From: Clarkia xantiana subsp. parviflora
Taxonomy: Eukaryota; Streptophyta; Magnoliopsida; Myrtales; Onagraceae
NCBI GenBank assembly: GCA_036873135.1
Contig: JAPTYO010000008.1
Coordinates: 35,412,819-35,476,818 of the forward strand
Direction of reading: 5' to 3'
DNA length: 64,000 bases
The notes under the pieces were generated by a model, which was not told the origin of the DNA, ran no database searches, and saw nothing but the letters and a program-made list of their open reading frames with translations. Positions 48,627 to 59,108 of the stretch are shown piece by piece. The position numbers and the translations under genes were made by a program. The first letter of the stretch is position 1. Each line of letters starts with the position of its first letter.

Positions 48627-49632
48627 TCGTTATTGTCGGTACCATCGAGCCAATGGCCACGACACAGATAACTGTTGGGAGTTGATAGAGAAGCTGATCC
48701 AGAAGGGGAAACTGAAGGAGTTTGTCGGAAGGGGAAGGAGCCGATCCCGTTCCAAAACTCGGTCACGGTCTCGTTCCAAGTCCCGTGACCGATCTCCAAA
48801 AAAGAAGAAGGTTGAGCCGGAATCCTCCGGTTCCGGTGCCCGTAAGGAGAGGCGGGGAACCATTAACGTCATTCACGGAGGAATGGCAGCAGGAGGTGAC
48901 ACCTCCGCTTCTCGCGAGAATTATGCCTCCCGCATCTCTCCTGCTGTGGTGCTAGGAAAAAGGTCCCGGTCGTGGACTATAAAGGAAGAAATGGTGATTT
49001 CTTTCTCAGCGGAGGATTTGATAGGCGTGGAGAGCCCCCATGATGATGCCTTGGTCGTGACCTTGGATGTGGATGGATTCGAGATGAAGCGGATCCTGAT
49101 AGATGGAGGGAGCTCCTCCGACATTCTGTTCATGGACGCCCTGGAGGCCATGGGAAAGACGAAGAAGGACCTGACACAGGTGAACTTCCCGATGGTAGGA
49201 TTCTCTGGTTCTACTTCCTATCCGTTGGGAATGATTACCTTGCCGGTGGAGTTCGGTAGTGGTTGGAAGATGGAACGACGGAACGTGGACTTCGTCGTGG
49301 TAGAGTCTGCGGGGACGTATAACGCTATTATCGGGAGGACTACCATCAACCCTCTCATGGCAGTTGCCTCGACCGTCCACCAGAAGATGAAGTTCCCGAC
49401 TGACAATGGCGTCGGAGAGGTTAAGGGTGACCAGGTGGCGTCACGAAGGTTTTATGTTAACGCCACCCGAAGGAGAAGGAGGGAAGTCATGGCTGTCCTG
49501 CAGACTGATGCCGATCCTCGTGAGGAGTTTGGGCGTCCCGCCCCCATGGAGGACCTGAAAGAGGTTGAGATTGATGGACCTAAAAGGAAGGTGAAGGGTC
49601 TGCTCTGTCGGAGGAGAGAGCCCGAGAGTTGA
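48619..49632 (+). pseudogene. gypsy gag zinc knuckle and aspartic protease
   Basis: This frame starts in the zinc knuckle, passes an Arg/Ser-rich linker (SRSRSKTRSRSRSKSRD) and contains a retropepsin that would cut the polyprotein: VVTLDVDGFEMKRILIDGGS (catalytic D-G in a LIDGGSSSDIL setting), VGFSGSTSYPLG and YNAIIGRTTIN. The knuckle keeps C, H, H and C. The frame ends in REPES at 49632, where the family sequence moves into the reverse transcriptase frame, so there is a frameshift near 49600. Confidence 0.9.
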
Positions 49633-50622
49633 TTGAGCTCCTGAAGGAGTTTAAAGAGCTGTTTGCCTGGTCCCCGAGCGATATGCCAGGAATCAGCCCC
49701 GACGTGATAGTGCACGAGCTGAAGATCGACCTCGCGATCAAGCCTATCGCCCAGAAGAGGCGTCCGATGGGCATTGATAAGAGGATCGCGATCCAGCAAG
49801 AGGTGGGCAGATTGCTCGATGCTGGATTCATCAAGGAGCTCCGATTCCAGACTTGGGTTGCTAACCCGGTCCTAGTGAGAAATAGTAATGGAAGGTGGCG
49901 GATGTGTGTCGATTTCCGCGACTTGAACAAGGCCTGCCCAAAGGATTGCTATCCACTCCCGAGGATTGACCAGTTGGTGGACACTACGTCGGGACATGAG
50001 CTGCTAAGCTTCATGGATGCCTACTCGGGTTACAACCAGATCAAGATGGCGAAGGAGGATGCCCCCCATACAGCCTTCTATGCTGATAGTGACGTCTACC
50101 ACTACGACGTCATGCCCTTCGGATTGATCAATGCTGGAGCAACATACCAGAGGATGGTGAACAAGTTGTTCGGGGACATGCTGGGAAAGACTATGGAGGC
50201 GTATGTGGATGACATGCTGGTGAAGTCCTGACAGGCAGGAGATCATGTCCAAAACTTGGCGGCGGCGTTTGAACGGATGAAGTTTCATCAGGTTCGGTTG
50301 AACCCAGACAAGTGTGCTTTCGGGGTGAACTCGGGGAAATTCCTAGGGTTCATGGTGAGCCAGAGAGGAATCGAGGTGAACCCTGAAAAGCTGCGAGCAA
50401 TCGAGGAGATGCAGTCTCCGAAGACTCATCAAGAGGTTCAGGTGTTGAATGGCCGGTTGGCCGCGATGAATCGATTCCTATCCAAGGCGAGTGACAGAGC
50501 CATGCTATTTTTTGATGTGCTAAGGGCCCACAAGAAGTTTGAATGGTCCGACAAGTGCGAGGAGGCATTCCAAGCACTCAAGCAGCACCTCCGTACCCTC
50601 CCGCCGTTGGCGAAACCGGTTC
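49602..50622 (+). pseudogene. gypsy reverse transcriptase
   Basis: The frame runs ARELIELLKEFKELFAW, IDKRIAIQQEVGRLLDAGFI, NGRWRMCVDFRDLNKACPKD, GYNQIKMAKED, FYADSDVYHYDVMPFGLINA and the catalytic YVDDML. A TGA at 50229-50231 interrupts it immediately after VKS, and the same frame continues (QAGDHVQNL, KCAFGVNSGKFLGFMVSQRG) to LPPLAKPVP. A CGA or CAA codon is the likely ancestor, and CGA to TGA is the usual CpG decay. Near 50622 the text jumps to RPYFHAHEV in another frame, so the middle of the attached RNase H is deleted. Confidence 0.92.
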
Positions 50623-50625
50623 CAG

Positions 50626-52440
50626 CTACGACCTTACTTCCATGCCCACGAAGTTACGGTGTTAACTAATCAGCCCTTGAAGCACTTTTTGAACCGACCG
50701 GAGGTGTCTGGGAGATTGGTGAAATGGGCCATCGAGCTTACGGAGTTCCGTATCCACTTTGCTCCGAGGACAGCTATTAAGGGCCAGGCATTGGCAGATT
50801 TTATAGCAGAGTCTACAACACCCGATCTAGCAGAAGCGGGTCCTGTAGAGGGGGCAACCATGGAGGTCCCGATAGCAGAACAGCCAGAACAGCCAAATGA
50901 GGAGAACACCTGGGAGATGTACACTGATGGTTCATCAAGTGTAGAAGGATCGGGGGCAGGATTCGTGTTGATACCGCCCGGTGGAGGCGAGCCCCTACGA
51001 TATGCCTTGGCCTTGACGTTTAGGGCCACCAACAATAAAGCTGAGTATGAGGCTCTCATCACGGGCCTTAAAATCGCCAAAGGGATGGGAGTCGATCATT
51101 TAAAAGTGAAGTGTGATGCCAGCTTGATCGTGAATCAAGTCCAGGGGAACTATGAAGCCAAGAGCCCGACAATGAGGAAGTATTTGCACGAGGTGCAGAA
51201 TTTGAAGGGAACCTTCAAAAGCTTCGACATTGAGGCAATCCCGAGGGAAGAAAATGCGGAGGCAGACGCCTTAAGCAAGTTTTCCCTGGGAGTGGCCCCC
51301 GAGGAGAATCGGAAGGTGCACTTCCTGGAGAAAGTAATTATCTCAACCATTGATCCGTCGGAGGTATGCGCTATTGGAGCAGGATCGGAGGAAGAGAAAC
51401 CCACCTGGATGACCCCGATAGTCACATACATGACTACGGGGGCACTCCCCGACGATGAAGTGGCAGCTGTTAGGTTGCGTCGGATCGTGAGTAGCTACGT
51501 GATGGTGGACAACCAGTTATACAAGAGGGGGCATGTAAAGCCTTTTCTGAAATGTGTGGCGGAGCCTGATACGAATCGGATCCTGAGAGAGCTGCACGAG
51601 GGAGTCGCGGCCTGTCATGAAGGGGCCCGATCCATTGTGAGGAAGGCGTTGAATCTAGGCTACTATTGGCCTTCGATGAACAAGGAAGCGACAGCGATGG
51701 TCCAATCCTGTGATGCATGCCAGAGGTATGCTTCGAATATCGTGGCTCCTGCCGTGGACTTGATGTCCATTAGAAGTGCTTGGCCCTTCGCGCAGTGGGG
51801 CATTGACTTGGTGGGACCCCTTCCACAAGCAAAAGGTCAGTGCAAATATTTACTCGTAGCCATCGATTACTTCTCGAAGTGGATAGAGGCTAAGGCGTTG
51901 GCCAAGACGACGGGGCAGCAGATCCTCAAGTTCCTTCAAACTCAGATCATATCCCGGTACGGGGTTCCTCGAGTATTGATCAGCGATAATGGCCCTCCGT
52001 TCAATGGGGCTCAGTTGAAGGAGTACCTGGAGGAATTGAACATCGAGCATCAGATAGCTTCCGTCCACCATGCTCAGGCTAATGGCCAAGTCGAGTCAGC
52101 CAACAAGATCGTGATGGATGGCTTGAAGAAGAGGGTCTATGCCTTGCAGGGTCATTGGCTAGATGAGCTTGAAATTGTGCTGTGGGCTGTTAGAACAACA
52201 CCCAAGCAATCGACGGGAGAGACTCCGTTTGGCCTTGTTTATGGCACGGAGGCAGTTGCTCCCGTGGAAATAGCGGTGGCGTCCCATCGTAGGAGGTATT
52301 ACGAGCCTCTGACGAACGAGGAGATAAGACGTCCGGACTTGGACTTGCTTGAAGAGAAAAGGTGGAAGGCTGACGAAGTTCAGGCTCGGATGCGTCTGGC
52401 GACAGCCAGGTACTATAATCGGCGGGTCAAGTCCCGATAA
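50626..52440 (+). pseudogene. gypsy RNase H tail, second RNase H, and integrase
   Basis: The frame opens with the end of the first RNase H (RPYFHAHEVTVLTNQPLKHF). A second RNase H follows (about 50911-51300: WEMYTDGSS, NNKAEYEALITGL, VKCDASLIVNQVQG, REENAEADALSKFS), keeping D-E-D-D. The integrase zinc domain (about 51590-51725) has H…H…C-x2-C in LHEGVAACHEG and SCDACQRYA. The catalytic core (about 51780-52130) has WGIDLVGPLP, LISDNGPPFNG and HHAQANGQVESAN (D, D, E). The frame ends at TAA 52438-52440 after NRRVKSR, yet the same frame goes on beyond it, so this is a nonsense mutation. Confidence 0.93.
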
Positions 52441-52638
52441 TTATTCGTGGGAGAACTTGTTTGGCGGAGGAATGAGTTCGTCCATCAAGACCGAATCAAC
52501 AAGCTATCACCGAAATGGGAGGGACCTTACAAGATTGTAGGGATGCCAGCCCCGAATGTGTACAAGCTAGAAGACCTTGACGGCAAGACGTTGAAACATT
52601 CCTTCAGTGGCGCACACTTGAAGAAGTGTCATGTTTGA
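52441..52638 (+). pseudogene. gypsy integrase C-terminus
   Basis: The same frame past the TAA reads VGELVWRRNEFV, KLSPKWEGPYKIVG, PNVYKLEDLDG and GAHLKKCHV with a stop at 52636-52638. This is the usual end of Tat-type pol, and no chromodomain follows. Confidence 0.88.
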
Positions 52639-52639
52639 T

Positions 52640-53480
52640 AATAAGTCGCCTTAAGAGGTGCGTGATGTTAAGTCGCCGCGAATGGCGCAAGTTGTTTAAG
52701 TCGCCTTTATGGCGCGATAAAAAGCCTTACGAGGTGCGAGTAAGTTGCCTTAATGGCACGATAAAAGCCTTTCGAGGTACGATAAAAGCCTTCCGAGGTA
52801 CGATTAAAAGCCTTCCGAGGTACGAGTAAGACGTCCTGAAGGACGCGATAAAAGCCTTCCAAGGTATGATTAAAAGCCTTCCGAGGTACGATTAAGAGCC
52901 TTCAGAGGTACGAGTAAGACGTCCTGAAGGACGCGATAAAAGCCTTCCGAGGTATGATTAAAAGCCTTCCGAGGTACGAGCCTTTCGAGGTACGGACAAA
53001 AGCCCTACGGGGTATGAGTAAGTCGTCTTTATGATGCAACCAAAAGCCTTTCGAGGTACGAACAAAAGCCCTACGGGGTATGAATAAGTCGTCTTTATGA
53101 TGCAACCAAAAGCCTAGGTACGAAAAAGCCCTAACGGGTCCGCATAAGTCGTCTATATGATGCAGCAAAAAGCCTTAAGTGGTACGATTAAGTCGTCTAG
53201 AATGGCGCGATAAAAGCCCTAAGGGGTACGATTAAGTCGTCTAGAATGGCGCGATAAAAGCCCTAAGGGGTACGATTAAGTTGTCTAGAATGGCGCGATA
53301 AAAGCCTTAAAGGGTGCGAAAAAATCATCTTAAGTGATGTGTGAAATTGCCTTGATTGGCAGGGATGAGAAACCTTAAGTGGTAAAGTCCCGAGAAAAAC
53401 GTGGCGAAAGACATACAAAATCACCTTAAATGGTATGGATGAGAAACCTTAAGTGGTAAGTCCTTGTGAAGCATCGGAAG
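52640..53480. repeat. Degenerate short tandem repeats in the gypsy 3' region
   Basis: Many units of about 20-40 bp share AAAAGCCTTCCGAGGTACGA or a shorter variant, mixed with TAAGTCGTCTnnAATGGCGCGA units. The units drift gradually along the array. Non-coding. Confidence 0.8.
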
Positions 53481-53548
53481 GGTGTATGAAGTCATCTTAA
53501 GTGATGGTCTGAAGAATTGGGAGAGTCATATTCAAGAATTGTACCCAA

Positions 53549-53733
53549 GATAAAAGCCTCCGATGGTGATATCGGGAGGTCTGAAGATAAAAGCCTCCGA
53601 TGGTAATATCGGGAGGTCTGAAGATAAAATCCTCCGATGGTAATATCGGGAGGTCTGAAGATAAAAGCCTCCGATGGTAATATCGGGAGGTCTGGAGATA
53701 AAAGCCTCCGACGATGAGGTCGGGAGGTCTGGA
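53549..53733. repeat. 37-bp tandem repeat, five copies, each a small hairpin
   Basis: Units begin at 53549, 53586, 53623, 53660 and 53697. Each contains CCTCCGAT…ATCGGGAGG, which can fold on itself. The last unit has changed in the loop (GACGATGAGGTCGGGAGG). Confidence 0.92.
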
Positions 53734-53768
53734 ATTGGAAGACACGATGGACTGTAAGTCCCCCATGT

Positions 53769-53780
53769 CTTGGGGGCAAA
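53769..53780 (+). other. Polypurine tract of gypsy element
   Basis: GTCTTGGGGGCAAA directly abuts the 3' LTR; the G-run and trailing AAA are the likely plus-strand primer. Confidence 0.7.
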
Positions 53781-54516
53781 TGATGGGTTCCGATATAATC
53801 GTTAGCCCCGTTAACAGTCAATAGACGGCGAGTAAGTCCAGTGGGCCTCGTGAAAGGCCTGGAAGGCCCAGGAGCCCAGTGCGAAGGGTCCCGACTTTAG
53901 CAGTCCCGATATATGAGCTGAATGCTCCCGATAAGAAGCCTCTGAGTAGGCCCCGATATGCCTTTGAGAAGGCCCCGATAATAAAGCCCCGAAGAGGCTG
54001 GACCTGTCTCGTGAGACAAAGGGTCCTGGGTGGTGACCTAGAAGGAGATAACTCTGGAGTCCCCGATATAAATTGGGACTTGTGATCAGAGGATAAGGCC
54101 GAGAAACCCGCCTACTAGATAGAGTAGTGGGGAAACGGTTGAGATATAGATAGCCTCCCCCGAGATACGCAGGGCGTGCCCGAGATACTCGAAGAGTGGG
54201 CGAGATACGCGGAGCGTGGGGCGAGATATATGGAATCCCGAACGAGATATGCGGAATCGTGGGTAAAACCGCCAGGCGCAGTCTCAGGTAACTGAGTAGC
54301 TTCCCCTCCTATATAAAGGAGGAAGTTACCTCAGAAAACACATTCTAATACGAACTTAGATTACTGCTTACCACCCCATTGGTCACATACTCATTTAGGC
54401 ATCGGAGAGGGATTCTGGGTCACCACCCAGGTCATCCCCTTTTGCAGGATTACGCGGAGCCCAGGAGTTCAAGCTTTCCGTCAAGAACGTAACGGAGCTT
54501 CGCCCGTGATCCAACA
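53781..54516 (+). repeat. 3' LTR of gypsy element
   Basis: 736 bp, nearly identical to 46415-47149. One extra C in CAGGAGCCCAGTG and about ten substitutions, seven of them transitions, separate the two. Confidence 0.95.
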
Positions 54517-54521
54517 CGATT

Positions 54522-54675
54522 TACGTCTACAAAACTTCATAGAAGCATGTGAAAATCACAGCCCATTTAACTCTAAACTTTTGGAAATCTACATATCCGT
54601 GGCAAAAAAAAAAAAAAAAAAAAAATTGCCTTGCTAGCTTACAAATTATGAAGATGTTTCTTTTTATTTTTTTTT
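54522..54675. other. Pre-insertion flank with poly(A) and poly(T) runs
   Basis: Contains an A-run at about 54604-54625 and T-runs before the foldback element. No gene. Confidence 0.5.
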
Positions 54676-55525
54676 GGGTTAAGAACACAATAGGGGGCTG
54701 AATGTTTGCCCATGTTGCCAAAAGGGATCTGAATTGAAAAAACGTATTATTAAAGGCCTGAATTTTGAGTTTTGTATTTTTTCAAGTCTCCGTCCAAATT
54801 TTCTGTTAAATCTAACAGAACCACGTGAAAAGACAAAAATACCCTTTTGTAATTATTATACAATTTATCAATTTAAGTAATAAAATGTGAAATGTCTAAA
54901 ATACCCCTACACACTAATTATGCCCTTAAGGCCACCACCGGCCTCCGGCGACCACCACCCGGCTACGGCGACCGCCACCGGCCTCCGGCGACCGCCACCG
55001 GCCTCCGGCGACCGCCACCGGCCTCCGGCGACCGCCACCGTCCTCCGGCGACCGCCACCGGCCTCCGATCGGAGCCAAAAAAGCTCTGATCGGAGCTTTG
55101 TGGCTCCGACCGGAGCTCCAAAGCTTTTTTGGCTTCGATCGGAGCTTTTCGGTCGTCGCTGGAGGTCGGTGGTGATCGACGGAGGCCGGTGGTGGTCGCC
55201 GGAGGTCGGTGGTGGTCGCCGGAGTCGGGGTGGTGGTGGTCGCCGGAGCTGTGGTGGCTTAAAGGGTATTTTCGTCATTCTAGATCAAACATATGAGAGA
55301 CACACTTTCGTCAAAGGGCATTTTCGGGTTTTCAAATTATTTTTGGTCACATGCCAAGCATGTGACCACTTTCCGTCACTTTTAACAGAAAAAATAGACG
55401 GAGACCTCACTTATACACAAAACTCAAAATTCAGGCCCTAAATAATACGTTTTTTCAATTCAGACCCCTTTTGCCCCTTTTGGCAACATGGGCAAACATT
55501 CAGGCCCCTATTGTGTTATTAACCC
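54676..55525. mobile_element. Foldback / MULE-like element with a GC-rich core
   Basis: 850 bp, left end GGGTTAAGAACACAATAGGG, right end complementary (TATTGTGTTATTAACCC). Arms of about 150-200 bp pair with few mismatches, including TGTTTGCCCATGTTGCC. The inner GC-rich parts also face each other (GGCCACCACCGG vs CCGGAGCTGTGGTGG). Flanks are T9 on the left and T11 on the right, compatible with a nine-base duplication of a homopolymer that cannot be proved. Confidence 0.8.
54931..55067. repeat. 20-bp GC-rich minisatellite in the foldback core
   Basis: About seven copies of ACCGCCACCGGCCTCCGGCG in strict 20-bp register, with the first units less perfect. The period is not a multiple of three, so the Pro/Arg/Ala-rich open frames through it are artefacts. 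Confidence 0.9.
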
Positions 55526-55692
55526 TTTTTTTTTTTAAAGAATTTTTTAGCTTAGTCCAATAGTTAAAAGGACTTCTACGAATTGAATTGCTTTAATATT
55601 AGAACTCTAGGTGTTGAATCACTGCGACGAGTAATTTTTTTTTTTTTGTTTGGTAACGAAGCACATATATATTGAAAAAGGCAAATTACAAG

Positions 55693-56848
55693 TTAGGAAT
55701 GAAAATCAAGAAGGGCAGATGGAATATTAGGGTGTAACCATAACCCTATTAACTCGAGTTTAGCCGCTTGTTTTCCAATCCGTTGAGCTAAGCAAACACT
55801 ATTACGTCTAACAAAATTAACTATTACAACCGAGAGAGATAAAAGAGTACTAATATCCGAAATAAAGCCAAAAATGGAACTATGCGAAGAGTCGGGGTCT
55901 GCAATCAGTGAGACCAAAACTTGGAAATCCGAGAAGAGTAGTTGCGTAGAGGGAAAATTCTCCTGAAGGATCATTCCTGCACGAACAGCTACAACTTCTT
56001 CCAATAAAGGGTCATTCCCTGTGATCATGTGCACCACCACTCCCTGAATCTGGCCTTCAGTGTCCCTAAAAACAGCTGCACCAAAAAGGTTACCCGATGC
56101 TAAATCCACCACACCATCGACTAAATTACAACCAAAAAGTTGGTGTGGTTCACGATCCAAAAGTCTTACTTTTCTTCCGAGTGAGGGGGTCCAGGTGGAG
56201 CCTGTGTCAGGTAATACATCAAGATCCGAGTCAACAGACAGTTGGTGAAAACGATAAATTACAGACTCGACTGACGGACTAATGTTGTTGAATCTAAACT
56301 TATTACGTTCTAGCCAAATGGACCACATAATATTACATTTGTTTCTAAACAACAAAAGTGAGAAATTCCTATCCGTGTTATCAAGATCAAAAGTAAGCCA
56401 CTGAAATGTGTTGGTAATATTCAGCTTCTCCAGACGAACCATGACGAACCATGAGAGGACTGGCGAACCAGACTCTCTGCGTAAAGGGGCATGTGAGCAT
56501 CAGATGATTCCAGGTTTCAAAGGCATGTTTGCAGAAGCAACATAAAAGATTAGTGCTCCGTAATCTCTGGAATAGAGGTACACCAAGTGGAAGGCCGTTT
56601 ACACATCCCTTCCAGATGAACATTCTAATTTTTGGAGAAACTTTGAGATTCCAAAGTTGTGTCCAAAAATAAGGACTAGAAATCCTAGGGGATATAGATG
56701 TTGAAGCCGATAGTGCGTTCCTATCAAGAGAAACGAGGAAGTGGTATCCAGATTTAACAGAGTATTCTCCTTTTCGTGTGTGTTTCCAAACAAGTTTGTC
56801 TGGGATTGGGAAGAGTGGTAGTGAAATGTCTGTGATGATGTTCGTCAT
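55693..56848 (-). pseudogene. LINE zinc-finger-like domain and RNase H
   Basis: Frame 56848-56387 contains VWKHTRKGEYSVKSGYHFL, LKVSPKIRMFIWKGCVNGLP and CFCKHAFETWNHLMLTCPFTQRVWF. Frame 56442-55693 contains MWSIWLERNKFRFNN, LFGCNLVDGVVDLASGNLFG, EEVVAVRAGMIL, LLFSDFQVLVSLI and LAQRIGKQAAKLE. This is the RNase H type seen in the LINE at 29951, but a different copy. Confidence 0.85.
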
Positions 56849-57099
56849 GATGGGATGGACTAATGTGTTCAGGAGAGGTATATTCCAGTTTTTCGAAGTT
56901 GGGTCAATGACTTGCTCAACTGATAGAGCACGAGGGATAAATGGTTCGGTACCGAAGGATCTGTCCAGAAATTAACAGACGCTCCTGATCTGATACGCCA
57001 TCTGCTACCTTCAAATAGTGCTGGTCTCAGGTTTATGAGGGTTCTCTAAGGGTGGGAGTGAGAGGAAGAAGCGTCTGTTGTCGAGAAAGGTTCTCGAGA

Positions 57100-57930
57100 C
57101 TAGTATTTGGCCCTCATAACCGAGGCCCAGATGAAATCATGAGAGGTGAGGGTCCTCCAGAGTTGTTTAAGAAGGAGGGCTTTGTTAAATAAACGTAGAT
57201 TTCGAAATCCAAGTCCTCCCCGGGCCTTTGAAGTTGTGATTTTAGGCCAAGCAATCCAATGTATGCCCTTAGTTGATGAATAGTTTTCCACCAGAACGCC
57301 CGAATTAATTGTTCTATTTTATCCATTGAAGATAGAGGAAGTTGTAAACAGGACATGGCATAGGTGGGGGTGGATGCCACTGTTGCTTGAATCAAAACAG
57401 CCTTTCCGGCTGCAGACAGAAGAGAGCTCATCTAGCCTTGAATTCTGTTGGATACTCGATCAACCAGCCTATTCCCGATTTTTTTTTTCTGTGATGCCCA
57501 GTCGATAGGTAGACTTAGGTAGAGGTCCTCATCCTTCATTTCCCGAACGCCTAGGGTACTACAAAAGCGTAATCGATCTTGGGGGGGGGGGGGGGGGGGA
57601 AACATTTTTGCTGAATTTTATGCTGGATTTTGAATAGTTAACCAATTGACCCGATTCTCTGGCATATGTGTTAAGGATATCAATGATACTGTTGACGCTG
57701 GAGTCGGATGCTTCCAGGAATAATAAACTATAATCTGCAAAGAATATATGAGTTATAGGTTGGCAATCCGAGCTTGGGCGAATACCTTTGATCCTACCCT
57801 CATGTTGAGCCATGGTCAATTTGGCTGATAAGGCTTCAGCACAGAGGAGGAACATGAACGGAGAAAGCGGGTCACCCTGTTGTAATCCCTGGTTTGTTTG
57901 ATGATAGAAGTTGGCTTTCCAATGTAGTAA
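57100..57930 (-). pseudogene. LINE reverse transcriptase remnant
   Basis: Frame 57855-57559 has FLLCAEALSAKLT, IKGIRPSSDCQPITHIFFAD followed by Y instead of the second catalytic D (FADY), and SGQLVNYSKSSIKFSKN. It runs into a G-run of about 19 at 57581-57599 that destroys the frame. Later segments (57431-57100) carry LLSAAGKAVLIQATVASTPT and GGLGFRNLRLFNKALLLKQL. The enzyme is inactive. Confidence 0.85.
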
Positions 57931-58505
57931 ATAATGATTAATATTTATTCTTCACGGTATGAGATCGTATCAATGATCCGAAAATTTATACATATATACA
58001 TTAATTTTTCATGTTATCAGTTTGTATAGTATCATTATCATGTGTTTGCTAATCGAAAAATAACTTTGTTCCAATCCATAATTGTGGCTTGCACTTCATC
58101 TAAGTTGTATACTTTATTCACGTATGTAATTTTTCATTTTAAAAACAAATTAGAAAGTTAAACACAAACAAATACCTATTATGTTTTAACAAAATAAATT
58201 TAAAAATAAGGTTTAGAATTTATCCTATTGAAATTGAAATTATAAACTTTATTTTTAATTAAATTCAACCAAAATCGATAACAGTTTTCATCATCAAACG
58301 ATTAGAAAATTCTTATTCAACCATTAAAATTATGTATAAACTATTTTTAAATTGCATAAAAATTGAATTGATAAAATCTTGTTTTATAATATTTATCGAT
58401 TTGTACTTTATGAAAAAAAACATTTTTAAATTAGAACATAAAAAAAATATATATCGTATTTTATTTAATTAATTATAATAATAGATGTATATTTGACATG
58501 ATAAC
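57931..58505. other. AT-rich spacer
   Basis: Strongly AT-rich, with no ORF, repeat or RNA gene that I can support. It ends at the five bases (ATAAC) next to the copia LTR. Confidence 0.4.
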
Positions 58506-59108
58506 TGTTAGATTACAGAGAGTAATCATTACGGACACTAAATCATGGTACATGCTAGTAATCGAAATTACGCAGCGGAAGATTCGCACATACCTTTTAC
58601 GTTATCCGTAGACCTAAGATCTTCGCAGGAGGGAGTTCATGATTCTCCGGTCGGGACCCTTATAGGTTCTTGTTAGAGAAGCCCTATGCGGTACAAGCTC
58701 CACAGCAAAGCCGCTGATCGATTATTGGCACGGGGACAGATCTCTGGAGTGTTTGCTTAGAAAGCAAATTGGCACACCTTGGGTGACTATAGGTTCGGCT
58801 GAAATACCTAGGTGTGGGGTGGAGGGTTTTTCTATCTAAAACATTGTAATGAGGTAATAGTGATTAACCCTAAAAGTCCCCTAACACCATGTATTTATAG
58901 GAGGAGCAAAGTGGACAAAAGTCCACTTTACCCACTCCTAATATTCGGCCGGCCACTATGCATAGGGAGGCCCCAATTTTGGGCCTCTCATGTCAATTGG
59001 GATTTGGGTCTGGCCCAATTACCCTAAATGTGACATATACCTAATTTCCTTAGGTAAACTATACATATTATGGGCTACCAATTACGGGCCCATCACCATA
59101 TGCTTACA
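58506..59108 (-). repeat. 3' LTR of copia copy C2
   Basis: 603 bp, TGTTAGATTACAG…ATATGCTTACA. GTATTTATAGGAGG gives the minus-strand TATA box, with the AGTGGAC-AAAA-GTCCACT inverted repeat beside it. Confidence 0.88.

Larger units (their letters stand above)
46415..54516 (+). mobile_element. Ty3/gypsy LTR retrotransposon, Tat-like, recently inserted, disabled
   Basis: Complete structure: target duplication CGATT (46410-46414 and 54517-54521), 5' LTR 735 bp, primer site, gag, protease, reverse transcriptase, extra RNase H, integrase, repeat-rich tail, polypurine tract and 3' LTR 736 bp. The LTRs differ at about ten positions plus one indel by eye (about 1.4%). The second RNase H after the reverse transcriptase, the gag style (GERAMTWFFSLP) and the lack of a chromodomain fit the Tat branch. 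Coding sequence is broken by two frameshifts, two in-frame stops and one deletion. Confidence 0.95.
55635..57930 (-). mobile_element. 5'-truncated LINE (reverse transcriptase to RNase H)
   Basis: The minus strand begins inside the reverse transcriptase (YIGKPTSIIKQTR, then QQGDPLSP) and ends in a poly(A) seen as T13 at 55635-55647. It runs through the reverse transcriptase end, zinc-finger domain and RNase H in several frames. No target duplication was found by eye. Confidence 0.85.

Noticed and set aside
48176..48799. 207-codon minus-strand ORF
   Set aside because: Antisense shadow of the gag frame; Ser/Arg-rich composition mirrors the basic gag tail.
54887..55441. 184-codon open frame rich in Pro, Arg and Ala
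   Set aside because: It runs through a 20-bp minisatellite and the arms of a foldback element; the repeat stays open in more than one frame on both strands.
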